A DNA stretch of 36,139 nt. Source: Novosphingobium sp. HII-3 (GTDB lineage Bacteria; Pseudomonadota; Alphaproteobacteria; Sphingomonadales; Sphingomonadaceae). The DNA is taken from contig NZ_PPSM01000027.1 of NCBI RefSeq assembly GCF_002916655.1, positions 1 through 36,139 of the forward strand, in the 5' to 3' direction. Below, piece by piece: positions 7,525-16,207 of this stretch (its first letter is position 1; each line of letters starts with the position of its first letter). The position numbers and the translations under genes are program-made. The notes under the pieces are model-generated. The model ran no database searches. It was not told the DNA's origin and worked only from the letters and a program-made list of their open reading frames with translations.

Positions 7525-9102
7525 ATGGCTGCGAATGATGCTACGCATGTGGACGCAGAGCACGGACTTAAGAAGCGAGGCGCTTTGGGCGCTGCCGATC
7601 GACTGTCCGCTATCATCCAATCTTCCGACGACGTGATCATCGGCAAAACGCTCGACGGCATCATCACGGATTGGAATGCCGGCGCCGAGCGTGTTTTCGG
7701 CTACGCTCCTGAAGAGATAATAGGCGCTTCGATCTTGACCCTGATCCCGCAAGATCGCCGGGCTGAAGAAGACGAAATCATTGCACGGCTGAAAAACGGC
7801 GAGCGTATCTCGAATTTCGAGACCTTGCGGCAGCGCAAGGACGGTAGCCTCATCCATATTTCCCTTACCGTGTCGCCGATCCGGTCAGCGGACGGTTTGG
7901 TGATTGGCGCATCCCAAACAGCCCGCGACATTACCGCGCGCAAACAGACCGAGACGTTGCTTGCGCAACAATCCGAGCGCCTTCAGACCCTTTACCGCGT
8001 CGCCAGTGAAATCTCCCGTGATCTCGATCTTGATCGGATCGTGCAGTCAGTGACTGACATCGGCACCGAACTGAGCGGGGCGAAGTTCGGTGCGTTCTTC
8101 TACAATGTCACGAACGCGGCTGGGGAATCCTACCAGCTCTATACCCTTTCGGGCGCAGCACGAGAGGCTTTCAATTTTGGAATGCCTCGGAACACCGCAG
8201 TTTTCGCTCCTACCTTCGCAGGTGAAGGCGTAATCCGATCCGACGACATCCGGACCGATCCGCGCTATGGGCATAGTGCACCGCATTATGGTATGCCGCC
8301 GGGACATCTTCCCGTCGTCAGTTATCTTGCGGTGCCTGTGACCTCCGTGTCGGGCGAAGTGCTGGGCGGGCTGTTTTTCGCGCATGATGAACCCGGTAAG
8401 TTCACGGCCGACACGGAAAACCTTGTCGCCGCCATCGCCGCCCAGACAGCTGTCGCCATGGACAACGCGCGGCTGCATAAAGCCGCCCAGCAGGAGATTG
8501 AGCAACGACGGCGAGCGGAGGAGTCAAAGGAACTTCTTCTTCATGAACTGAAGCATCGGGTCAAAAACACGCTGGCGACGATCCAGGCGGTGGCCATGCA
8601 GACGTTTCGCCAGGCCCCTCGCTCGGAACTGAAAGCATTTGATGCTCGGCTTTTTGCGCTGTCTGAGGCCCATGATCTGCTCACGCAGCGGGATTGGAAG
8701 ATGGTCGACGTCACGCATATCGTGCAGCGCGCCGTGGCGCCGTTTGCAGCCGAGGCCGATCGTCGGTTCGAAATAAATGGATGCGAGGTGCAAATATCCT
8801 CTGACCGCGCACTACAACTCGCGATGGTTCTCCACGAATTGGCAACAAATGCTGTGAAATATGGGGCTCTTTCCACCCCGACTGGAACAGTGAAGATCGA
8901 GTGGGAACTTCCAGAACAGGCGGGAAGCCCGCGCCTTGAACTGCGTTGGACCGAGGCAGGCGGCCCAGCTACATCACCACCGGCGCAAAAGGGATTCGGC
9001 TCTCGCATGATAGCGCGCGCCCTTCGGGGTGAGGGCAACGGCGCTGAGTTCGATTTCCGGCCCGAAGGCCTCTACGTCTGCCTCAGGCTCTCTCTCACGT
9101 AG
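7525..9102 (+). CDS. PAS-GAF HWE-family sensor histidine kinase
   Basis: 525 aa, soluble, with no membrane segment. The PAS domain is at about 25-140 ([31 protein letters not shown], and the closing ARDITARKQ). The GAF domain is at about 160-320. The kinase core carries the phosphoacceptor His in [13 protein letters not shown] (about residue 347), the N box [12 protein letters not shown], the W-x-E signature in [11 protein letters not shown] and the G box KGFGSRM. These mark the HWE/HisKA_2 class, which is common in alphaproteobacteria and often linked to light or stress sensing. The start is ATG 7525; the overlapping TTG at 7522 is less likely. It follows the receiver stop by 5 nt. The signal is unknown. 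The PAS lacks an obvious LOV-type NCRFLQ motif, so flavin binding is not indicated. Confidence 0.9.
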   Translation: MAANDATHVDAEHGLKKRGALGAADRLSAIIQSSDDVIIGKTLDGIITDWNAGAERVFGYAPEEIIGASILTLIPQDRRAEEDEIIARLKNGERISNFETLRQRKDGSLIHISLTVSPIRSADGLVIGASQTARDITARKQTETLLAQQSERLQTLYRVASEISRDLDLDRIVQSVTDIGTELSGAKFGAFFYNVTNAAGESYQLYTLSGAAREAFNFGMPRNTAVFAPTFAGEGVIRSDDIRTDPRYGHSAPHYGMPPGHLPVVSYLAVPVTSVSGEVLGGLFFAHDEPGKFTADTENLVAAIAAQTAVAMDNARLHKAAQQEIEQRRRAEESKELLLHELKHRVKNTLATIQAVAMQTFRQAPRSELKAFDARLFALSEAHDLLTQRDWKMVDVTHIVQRAVAPFAAEADRRFEINGCEVQISSDRALQLAMVLHELATNAVKYGALSTPTGTVKIEWELPEQAGSPRLELRWTEAGGPATSPPAQKGFGSRMIARALRGEGNGAEFDFRPEGLYVCLRLSLT

Positions 9103-9493
9103 CGGCGCCTGCGGGGCGGTCTGGCGGAAGTGTTCGGTGCCAACTAAGGTCACACAAGGCGATCGCTCCTGTTCGCGAATTGGCGGCAATGAGGATGACG
9201 ATAAGCCCTAGGCTGGCGAAGGCGATGCGGCGCCAGTATGCGCCCGGACGCGGGCAGACCCTGGCTGTCGGTCCGCTGGAAGGCCTTGTCGCGCAGCTTG
9301 ATGGCGCGGATTTTGCCTCACTTAAATCGTCATCTCCGAGGCCACGTTTTTCAGCGCCGAGCCCACAAATCAGAAGCACATGGGTGTCGGAGGCCCGTGG
9401 AAAACTGCGATCCCCGAGCCTGCTAAACGTCAATTCTTCAGAGGGAAAGTGTCTATCCGGGTGGACGTCTGTGGCTCCTTGTGGAGGGGCCTC

Positions 9494-9507
9494 TGGCGGA
9501 GAGGGTG
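9494..9507. other. Left attachment site core (attL), tRNA-Ser 3'-end like
   Basis: The 14-bp core is identical to 36021-36034. Flanking bases differ at once on both sides (C/G before, T/G after), as expected of recombination half-sites. The matching tRNA body is absent here. Confidence 0.65.
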
Positions 9508-9570
9508 TCCGACCAATCCCAGCCCCAAACGTCAAGATTTCTGGGACTTTCGCACCCCTCTGAAGAGCCT

Positions 9571-9592
9571 GACCCTAAAACCGACCCTAAAA
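9571..9592 (+). repeat. Tandem arm-type motif, left end
   Basis: GACCCTAAAA occurs twice with a 12-bp period (9571-9580, 9583-9592). The first 20 bp (9571-9590) are identical to 35886-35905 and in the same direction. It lies 63 bp inside the left core. Tandem short repeats flanking a core are the usual form of integrase arm-binding sites. Confidence 0.65.
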
Positions 9593-9680
9593 GCCCCATT
9601 CGGCTATGGCTCGAGCTAACCTGGAGCAGGAGGCAAAGGGACATCCTTGCCGATGCGAGACTTTGAGACGACAGCCAATC

Positions 9681-9908
9681 TCACCCGGTCTTTTCGTCGA
9701 TGGATGATAAGATCCCGCCGATGTCGACAAGCTCCTTGTGCAAATCCTCCAGGTTATATCCTGTTGGGCCTGTAACGTCCTCGACGGTCGCCTTGATGCT
9801 TTGAACGTTGTGGTTCGTGAACTCGAAGAATGAAGTCTGCATGTCCTGCAATTGGCCGGACATCGTCTGCAGGAGATCAATGATCTTCTCAGCTTGATCC
9901 TCAGTCAT
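9681..9908 (-). CDS. Small acidic helical protein, 75 aa, coupled to the Hhe-like gene
   Basis: A 75-aa acidic protein with no signal peptide, predicted to be almost wholly helical with a heptad-like hydrophobic pattern (AEKIIDLLQTMSGQLQDMQTSF, then LEDLHKELVDIGGILSSI). A short coiled coil or adaptor is plausible. The start is ATG 9908, 4 nt after the TAA of the 2032-aa gene. Its GGGGAG ribosome site overlaps the end of that gene, which makes translational coupling likely. I do not recognise a family. The tight spacing suggests a partner or regulator of the large helicase-nuclease, or simply the last gene of the island. It ends close to the left island boundary. Confidence 0.65.
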   Translation of the reverse strand: MTEDQAEKIIDLLQTMSGQLQDMQTSFFEFTNHNVQSIKATVEDVTGPTGYNLEDLHKELVDIGGILSSIDEKTG

Positions 9909-9912
9909 CGGT

Positions 9913-12900
9913 TTACTCCCCAAACGAGCGCGCCTGTGCGCGTTCGATTCTTTCGCGCGCGGTCACACTCAGCCGTCTGACCCCGAAATGACGAGCAACA
10001 TCCACTGCCACGTCATTTCCTGACGACGCGGAAGCCGCTGCCCGCAATTCGGCGAGTGCGATGTCATCGATCTGCCGAATGTCGGCCTCGGTGGCAGGTT
10101 CTCGCGCGTGGTCCCAGGTGTCCGGCATCATCGCATCGGGCCATACGAAGCACTTGCCTGCATCATCCACTTCCGCATGGAAGTGCGCCTGAACGATCGC
10201 CAGAACGCGCTCGCGAATAATGCGGCCCGCTCGCTTGAAGCCGTGCGCATGGCCTATCGCCTGAAACAGGGACGTATCCGAAATCGGCGCTTCCGATGTG
10301 ATGGCGTGGCCGACCAATTGGATCAGGACGCCATCATAGTCGGGTTCGTAGAAACGATCCGGATCGATCATTGCGGAAAAGCCAGAAAAATCCGCGCGGC
10401 GGTAAAGCCCCGCGCCAATCCTCTTGGGCGTAAAAGCATCGTGCTGCGAAAGCCCTACGACAAGTGGAAGCTCATCCTCGCTCTCAGCGGCGATAGCCAG
10501 CTCAGGAACCGAGACTGCGTCGGCATGCTCGACTTCCTCGATCTCTTCGACAACAGGCTCCACGGGCTTAGCTTTTTCCTCAAGAGCCACCTTTTCTCTG
10601 GACGCTTCGAGAAGGCGGTCGATTTCGAGATGCAGCTTGTCTGCCGCCCCCTGTCGATCGATCCACCAATCGGTTGACCAGACCCGCACGAGATCCCAAC
10701 CCAGCCCCTTCAGGATGGCCTGGCGTACCTTATCCCGGTCGCGGGCCGTCGCGGCACTGTGGTAGGTCGCACCATCGCATTCCACGCCAACGAGGTAATC
10801 GCCTGGGCGGTCGGGATGGACGATCCCAAGATCGATACGGAAGCGCGAAACGCCGATTTGCGGCACGACCTGCCAGCCGCGCCGGATCAGCTCTGCCGAA
10901 ACGGCCTCTTCGAACGGGGAGTCATATCCACCGACAGAACCTTTGACTGCCTCGGCAAGCGCACGGGGACCGCGATCGGCGAACTCGACGAAGTGCTTGA
11001 GGTCAGCAACGGCCCTTGCGCTGGTCCGGTTGAGATCAATCATGCCGGGGTCGAAGGAGGTGAATAGCACCATCTCCTGCCGAGCGCGGGTCACTGCCAC
11101 GTTAAGACGGCGCCACCCACCCTGATTGTTGAGTGCGCCGAACGACATGGACATGGTCTGCGCACCCGGCTCCGTCGGCCCGAAGCCGATGCCCAGAAGG
11201 ATGAGGTCACGTTCGTCGCCCTGCACCGTTTCGAGGTTCTTGACCACCACCGGTTCGGACAGGCTGTCTGCGAAATAGGGTTCGATCTGTGGGTAGCGTT
11301 GCCGGGCCTTGTCAAGCAGATCCTCGACAAGCTTTTGCTGATCGGCGTTCAGAGTTATGATCCCGAGCGTTTTGCCTGCGCCGCCAAACGCCGGATCGCG
11401 CAAACGGCTCACGGCTTCGTCCACCATTGCCTTTGCTTCGATCGGGTTGATGCGCCCCTTACCGCGTGCATAGACACCATCGACACGCCGCCACTCGACG
11501 GCACTTGCCCGAGTGACAGGTGCCGGGAACGTGACGAGGCCGCTCTCGTAATAGCGATGGTTCGAGAACGCGATCAGGCTCTCGTGTCGGCTGCGATAGT
11601 GCCAGCTGAGCGAGTGCGAAACCATGCCCGATCCCAAGCACTCATCGAGGATGCTCTCCATATCCTCCTCGACGTCGCCTTCCTCATCGGTCGCGCCCGC
11701 GGATCGCTGGAAGAAGTTGGTCGGCGGCATCTGTCGGGGGTCACCCGCGATCACCACCTGTTTGCCTCGTGCCATGGCACCGATGGCATCCCAAGGTGTC
11801 ACCTGCGATGCCTCGTCGAAAATGACCAGATCGAACAGGGCCTGATCGGCGGGAAGGTACTGCGCGATGGAAAGCGGACTCATCAACATGCAAGGGGCCA
11901 GCCTTGTGAAGGCATCCCCCATTTCCGTTGCAAGCTGGCGGATTGGCTTGTGCCGCTGCTTGAGCTGAAGCTGGTGCTTCAAGACACCGTAACCATCCTT
12001 CTGGCCGGTTTCCTCGCGCGCCGGGATGTGACCGGAAAGCTGCGCACGAATGTAGCGAACGGCCGATTGGCTCAAGCGGTCATCAATCTGCTGGAAGGCC
12101 GCGATGTCGTCCATGTGAACACCGGAGGCAAACTGGCTCAGCAATGGCTCGGCATCGATGCGCGTTCTGGCGAACCACTGCGCATATCCGATCTCGAATG
12201 CATTGCGTGCGTCTGCCGGGGCCAGTTCGCCCCCTTCAAGCGCCGCCACGATTGGCCCCATACCGACTGCCATGGCCTCGGCCCTCACTCGTTGCCAGCC
12301 CGTCAACGCTTGCAGACGTGGCAGGTTGGCAAGCACGGCACCCGCGATGGCTCGCAGTTCTTCGTGGGACAGGTCAGCGGCGACCTCGCCGCTGGTTTCA
12401 AATGCCTGAGCTGCTTGCCCATAGGCACTGACTGCGGCCCCGAAGGCATCCTGCGCACGAGCCAAAGTCCCGTCCGGCCCGATCAGGTCGTTCGCATCGA
12501 TGACCAGCCGGGAAACCGCGGCACGCAATGCAACCAGATGGTCGGGGTCGCTCGCACGGGTCTGGATCGCGCCCTTAAGATCTTCAGAGAGAGCGCATTC
12601 CGTCTCCATGCGGTCCAGGTCGGTGGAAAGGCCAGTCCATGAGGAGACATTGGCAAGCCTTGGGACAAGAGCGTCGATCTCCTGCAGCAAACCGTTCATT
12701 GCGGCCAAAATCGGGAGGTCTGTTGCAGGATCTGGCTCGCCGCTGGTTCCTCCAACGCTTGCCAGCGCCCTTGCCACCTTCCGCTGTGCCAATGTCGCGA
12801 AGAACCAGAGCCGCCGTCCTGCTGCCTCCCAATCAGCCTGGATCGCATCGACCGGGATACGGCGTGCAGCTTCCGATGCGAAGGGCACGGACAGGCCCCG

Positions 12901-15900
12901 TTCGAGACCACGGTACTTTTCCAAAAGGTCCTTGGCATTTCGCGCAGCCAGGACACGGTCCGCCATGTCCGGCACGAAGGCCAGGCGCATGTCGCGCCCA
13001 TACGTACTGCGGACAACCCTAATTAGCTCGTCCAGTGCCGCACGTTCGTCAGAAGTGTCTGCGGGGAGCGGCAACCCGCTCGCCTGGAGCAACGCATCGC
13101 GCGCGCCGACCAATCGGTCTATGGCAGGGCCGATCGCCCTCGCGGCCTGAGCAATGTCATCTTGCCACTGGTTGGACCAGGTGCCTCGGCGCAATGCGTC
13201 GAGTTCACCGGTCACGCCAACGATGGCCTGCCGCGCCAGACCGAGGCGACGCGCGACGTCGCGCATAGCGCCCAGTTCATCCTCGCCATGATCGGCTTCG
13301 GCCGAGAAATTCAGACGCGGGATTGCCGCAGTGGCGTCCCGCACAACCCGTCCGATCGCATGGTGAATTGTCAGCCCGTTACGGGCGCGTGCATGAAGCC
13401 GTCGCACAACACCATTCAGGTTGTCCCGAAGCCGTTTGGCTTCGGCAGCCTCCCGCGCCCATTCCTCTGCCGACAGGGTTTCGCGGACAGACCATGCGCG
13501 GTCCAGCTGCTTGAGCACCTCAACCTTGGTCGCCTTTGCCGAATGCAGTTCAAGGCAGTATTCGCCCAATCCCTTTTCGGCGAGGCGCCGCTGCACCACG
13601 TCAAGCGCCGCCATCTTCTCCGCCACGAACAGGACACGCCTGCCAAGCGCGAGATTGTGCGCGATCATGTTGGCGATAGTCTGGGATTTGCCGGTCCCGG
13701 GCGGACCGTCCAGAACGAAGCTGTGGCCCTTGGCGGAAGCCACGACCGCGGAAAGCTGCGAGCTATCGGCAGGCAGCGGGGTGAATAGATTGACCGGATC
13801 AACCGTGTCATCCAGCACTTCCGGCTTCGGAAACTCCCCGTCCACCCGGCTGGCGGTCGCCTCGCGATCGATGAGATGCCGCACCACCGGGCTTTGGCGG
13901 AGCAGGTCAGCGCGATCGACAAGATCCTTCCACATGAGGTATTTTGCAAAGGAGAAGGTGCCTAAAACGACGTCGGGCACAACCTCAAACCCGGGCATAT
14001 CCCGCACAGCCGTGCGCATGATGTTCCAGATCAGCTGGACGTCGATACCGCTCTTGTCGGTCGGCAACGCACCTTCGAGTGCTGGAATGCTTAACTCGAA
14101 GTCCTGCCGCAGCAGTTCTATCAAGGTGAGGTTGAAACGCGGCTCGTCCTCATGCTGGGTCATGACAACGCCGGAAATGGCGCTCTTTCGCTCCAGCTTG
14201 ACCGGCAGAAGGATCAGCGGAGCACGATAGCTGCGCGCATCCTCGGGCTTCTTCTTCCACTTGAGGAAACCCAATGACAGGAACAGCGTGTTGGCCCCGC
14301 CTTCGGCAAGGTCACTGCGTGCCTTGCGGTAAAGATCGATCAGGGACGCTTCGAGCTTGCCCTTCTCGTTCAGGGACAGAACCTCGTTGCGATCGAGGGC
14401 CGCCCTTGCAACTTCCTCCCGAAGGCTGTGCGTCGTCTGGTTTTCATACAGCTTCTCGTCGCGTCCGCCCGAGGTAAGGTCGGGCATGGGCGCAATCTTG
14501 ATCTTCTTGCCATCCGCAAGCCGGTCTTCGAGCAAAGCCGGGTCGGGGCAAGCCAGACGCACAACCTTACCGCCATCGGGGACATGGAGCAGACGGTTGG
14601 AGGTCGTGAGATTGAGCAGCTTGCGCTGCCACAATTCCACTCGGTCGGTGACCTTGTCGGAATTTTCGCCCAATTCGACATCGAACTCGGGCAGCAGCGG
14701 AGCTTCTTCCAGCGCATCCATGACGCCACTCTCTCGCTCGGCGCCGTTCTGCCCCTGCCTGCCGACACCCACGACGCTCAGCGGACGTATCTTTTGCATG
14801 CGCGCACGGTGGACATCGATGGCCACTTCGAACGGGTCTGCGGCGTCTTCGGCAATCAGGCGCAAAGCAGCATTTTCGGCCTGGCTGAACGATGGAGGCG
14901 ATGCGTTAGTCGCCAACGTGGTTTCGAAGACGAGAAGATCCTTGACGTCGATGCGCCTGCGAAGTGCAGCCGCTTCCTCGGTCGTCAGCGTCGAGAACTC
15001 GATCGGCTGCAACCAGACGCCGGCAAAGGCGTGCCCGCCGGTCAGGATCAGCAGTGGGTTCAGCCCTGCCTGCTCCAGAGCAGCGGCGAACAGAAGCGAG
15101 GTATCCAGACAGGTTGCCATCCCCCCGTCCAGGATCGCCGATGGCGTGCGCACCTTCTGACCAACACGTTCGAAACTCGCGGGCGGAAGCGCGTATGACA
15201 GCCGAAGCCCGCAAACGGCGGACCAGATGGCGGAAGTCAGCTCCCAGGTCCGTGTCCGCGACTTGTCCTCATAGCCGTTGATCGCATCACGCTTACCCGC
15301 CCTGCGCAGCACATCGGATGCCGCTTTAAGGATACGATCGACCGCAGGGTCGTTCGGCATGACGAAAGCCGGAAGCAACTCGCCCATGCTGCCGACGCCG
15401 CCCCATTGGTTGCGTGCCAGCAATTCGACCGGGAAGGTCGATAGAGCCAGCACCTCGCCTCCCGCCTCGATCCGAAGCGTGGCAGAACCTTGGATGCTTT
15501 CGCTCAGATTGCCAAGAAAACTGGCGTCCAACGCGACATCGCGATCGGTCACATGAAGTGATGTCCCGGGAGCCAACTCATCGATCCGCCAAGTCCGCTC
15601 GCTCAGGAACGGCGGATTAGCAGAGAGGTGGATTGTAAGGTTTTGGTACGCTGCTTCGCCCTCGTGATGGATCTCCAGATCCCGTAAGATCGGCACCGCA
15701 TTTTGGTGGGACGCGAAGCCAATCTTGTCAGCAACAGCGGCAGAAATTCGAATAGGCAAGGCGGCTCTGTCCTTCTGGATAGGAGCGACGGGCTTTTGAA
15801 AGAGGTCTGCGATGAGCGTGCGCTGATCAGGCTGGTCCGCAAGCTCGACAAGCAGGGCCTGAACTTCGTCGGCCAATCGACGGGCCATAAGTGTCTTGCG

Positions 15901-16011
15901 ATTTCGCAGCTCGGCAAGCACCAGCCGCAGTTCAGGAGAGGAACCGCGATTGTCGCGAACAATCTGTTCAAGCTCTGACGCGCTTTTGCCAATGTAGGGG
16001 CGACTGCTCAC
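9913..16011 (-). CDS. Hhe-like defence protein: DUF4011, SF1 helicase, Vsr-like nuclease, DUF3320
   Basis: 2032 aa. In order: an N-terminal region containing a transglutaminase-like segment with Cys301 (GGMATCLDTSLLF) and His327 (LTGGHAFAGVWL); DUF4011 (about 455-640); an SF1 helicase split by a long helical insert, with Walker A GPPGTGKS (769-776), Walker B IFDEAS (1397-1402), GDPRQMPP (1423-1430) and VAVTRAR (1638-1644); a Vsr/MTES_1575-type nuclease (about 1694-1802) with Glu1701, Asp1727, the GVECDG motif (1742-1747), HS (1751-1752) and RVWSTDWW; and a DUF3320-like C-terminus (about 1920-1995). This architecture matches the single-gene anti-phage protein described as Hhe. The best start is GTG 16011, which has only a weak ribosome site; the next ATG in frame is residue 42. 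All catalytic motifs look intact. Confidence 0.85.
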   Translation of the reverse strand: MSSRPYIGKSASELEQIVRDNRGSSPELRLVLAELRNRKTLMARRLADEVQALLVELADQPDQRTLIADLFQKPVAPIQKDRAALPIRISAAVADKIGFASHQNAVPILRDLEIHHEGEAAYQNLTIHLSANPPFLSERTWRIDELAPGTSLHVTDRDVALDASFLGNLSESIQGSATLRIEAGGEVLALSTFPVELLARNQWGGVGSMGELLPAFVMPNDPAVDRILKAASDVLRRAGKRDAINGYEDKSRTRTWELTSAIWSAVCGLRLSYALPPASFERVGQKVRTPSAILDGGMATCLDTSLLFAAALEQAGLNPLLILTGGHAFAGVWLQPIEFSTLTTEEAAALRRRIDVKDLLVFETTLATNASPPSFSQAENAALRLIAEDAADPFEVAIDVHRARMQKIRPLSVVGVGRQGQNGAERESGVMDALEEAPLLPEFDVELGENSDKVTDRVELWQRKLLNLTTSNRLLHVPDGGKVVRLACPDPALLEDRLADGKKIKIAPMPDLTSGGRDEKLYENQTTHSLREEVARAALDRNEVLSLNEKGKLEASLIDLYRKARSDLAEGGANTLFLSLGFLKWKKKPEDARSYRAPLILLPVKLERKSAISGVVMTQHEDEPRFNLTLIELLRQDFELSIPALEGALPTDKSGIDVQLIWNIMRTAVRDMPGFEVVPDVVLGTFSFAKYLMWKDLVDRADLLRQSPVVRHLIDREATASRVDGEFPKPEVLDDTVDPVNLFTPLPADSSQLSAVVASAKGHSFVLDGPPGTGKSQTIANMIAHNLALGRRVLFVAEKMAALDVVQRRLAEKGLGEYCLELHSAKATKVEVLKQLDRAWSVRETLSAEEWAREAAEAKRLRDNLNGVVRRLHARARNGLTIHHAIGRVVRDATAAIPRLNFSAEADHGEDELGAMRDVARRLGLARQAIVGVTGELDALRRGTWSNQWQDDIAQAARAIGPAIDRLVGARDALLQASGLPLPADTSDERAALDELIRVVRSTYGRDMRLAFVPDMADRVLAARNAKDLLEKYRGLERGLSVPFASEAARRIPVDAIQADWEAAGRRLWFFATLAQRKVARALASVGGTSGEPDPATDLPILAAMNGLLQEIDALVPRLANVSSWTGLSTDLDRMETECALSEDLKGAIQTRASDPDHLVALRAAVSRLVIDANDLIGPDGTLARAQDAFGAAVSAYGQAAQAFETSGEVAADLSHEELRAIAGAVLANLPRLQALTGWQRVRAEAMAVGMGPIVAALEGGELAPADARNAFEIGYAQWFARTRIDAEPLLSQFASGVHMDDIAAFQQIDDRLSQSAVRYIRAQLSGHIPAREETGQKDGYGVLKHQLQLKQRHKPIRQLATEMGDAFTRLAPCMLMSPLSIAQYLPADQALFDLVIFDEASQVTPWDAIGAMARGKQVVIAGDPRQMPPTNFFQRSAGATDEEGDVEEDMESILDECLGSGMVSHSLSWHYRSRHESLIAFSNHRYYESGLVTFPAPVTRASAVEWRRVDGVYARGKGRINPIEAKAMVDEAVSRLRDPAFGGAGKTLGIITLNADQQKLVEDLLDKARQRYPQIEPYFADSLSEPVVVKNLETVQGDERDLILLGIGFGPTEPGAQTMSMSFGALNNQGGWRRLNVAVTRARQEMVLFTSFDPGMIDLNRTSARAVADLKHFVEFADRGPRALAEAVKGSVGGYDSPFEEAVSAELIRRGWQVVPQIGVSRFRIDLGIVHPDRPGDYLVGVECDGATYHSAATARDRDKVRQAILKGLGWDLVRVWSTDWWIDRQGAADKLHLEIDRLLEASREKVALEEKAKPVEPVVEEIEEVEHADAVSVPELAIAAESEDELPLVVGLSQHDAFTPKRIGAGLYRRADFSGFSAMIDPDRFYEPDYDGVLIQLVGHAITSEAPISDTSLFQAIGHAHGFKRAGRIIRERVLAIVQAHFHAEVDDAGKCFVWPDAMMPDTWDHAREPATEADIRQIDDIALAELRAAASASSGNDVAVDVARHFGVRRLSVTARERIERAQARSFGE

Positions 16012-16207
16012 GCGCGTCGCCTACGAACAATGGCGTTGCGGGTGAGCAAGTAAGGATTAGGTGTTCGCAAGCTGCCCTCGGTTTTCGCAAGGGTTGCTGA
16101 TGTCAGCCAATCGAACCGATCACCTGGGCCAGATCGGCCCGAGTCCCTCGCGACTCCGAACATGCAGCTTTTCCCACTAAGAAAAAGTATTCAAACGCAA
16201 AATCCTC
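16012..16207 (-). promoter_or_regulatory. Gap before the Hhe-like gene; possible separate promoter
   Basis: 196 bp, the largest gap in the minus-strand array between 9681 and 27862. On the minus strand it holds a direct repeat, TTGCGAA, twice 22 bp apart (within about 16066-16098), and a GGGCC/GGCCC inverted repeat. No clear terminator or -10 is visible. It may separate the Hhe-like pair from the type III operon. Confidence 0.3.

Larger units (their letters stand above)
9103..9680. other. Gene-free boundary region of the island
   Basis: 578 bp with only low-quality overlapping ORFs on both strands. It contains the left attachment repeat (9494-9507), a pair of 11-bp inverted repeats placed evenly around it (9435-9445 and 9556-9566), and the tandem arm-type motif (9571-9592). 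The part before 9494 may be decayed chromosomal or older island sequence. I see no gene in it. Confidence 0.6.

Noticed and set aside
9180..9563. Plus-strand ORF of 127 aa across the left attachment site
   Set aside because: Its SGGEGV segment is the translation of the reversed tRNA 3' end, a common false ORF; composition is Ser/Pro/Arg-rich and there is no ribosome site.
11299..12642. 447-aa plus-strand ORF within the Hhe-like gene
   Set aside because: Antisense shadow; Cys/His/Arg-rich and crosses the helicase motifs of the real gene.
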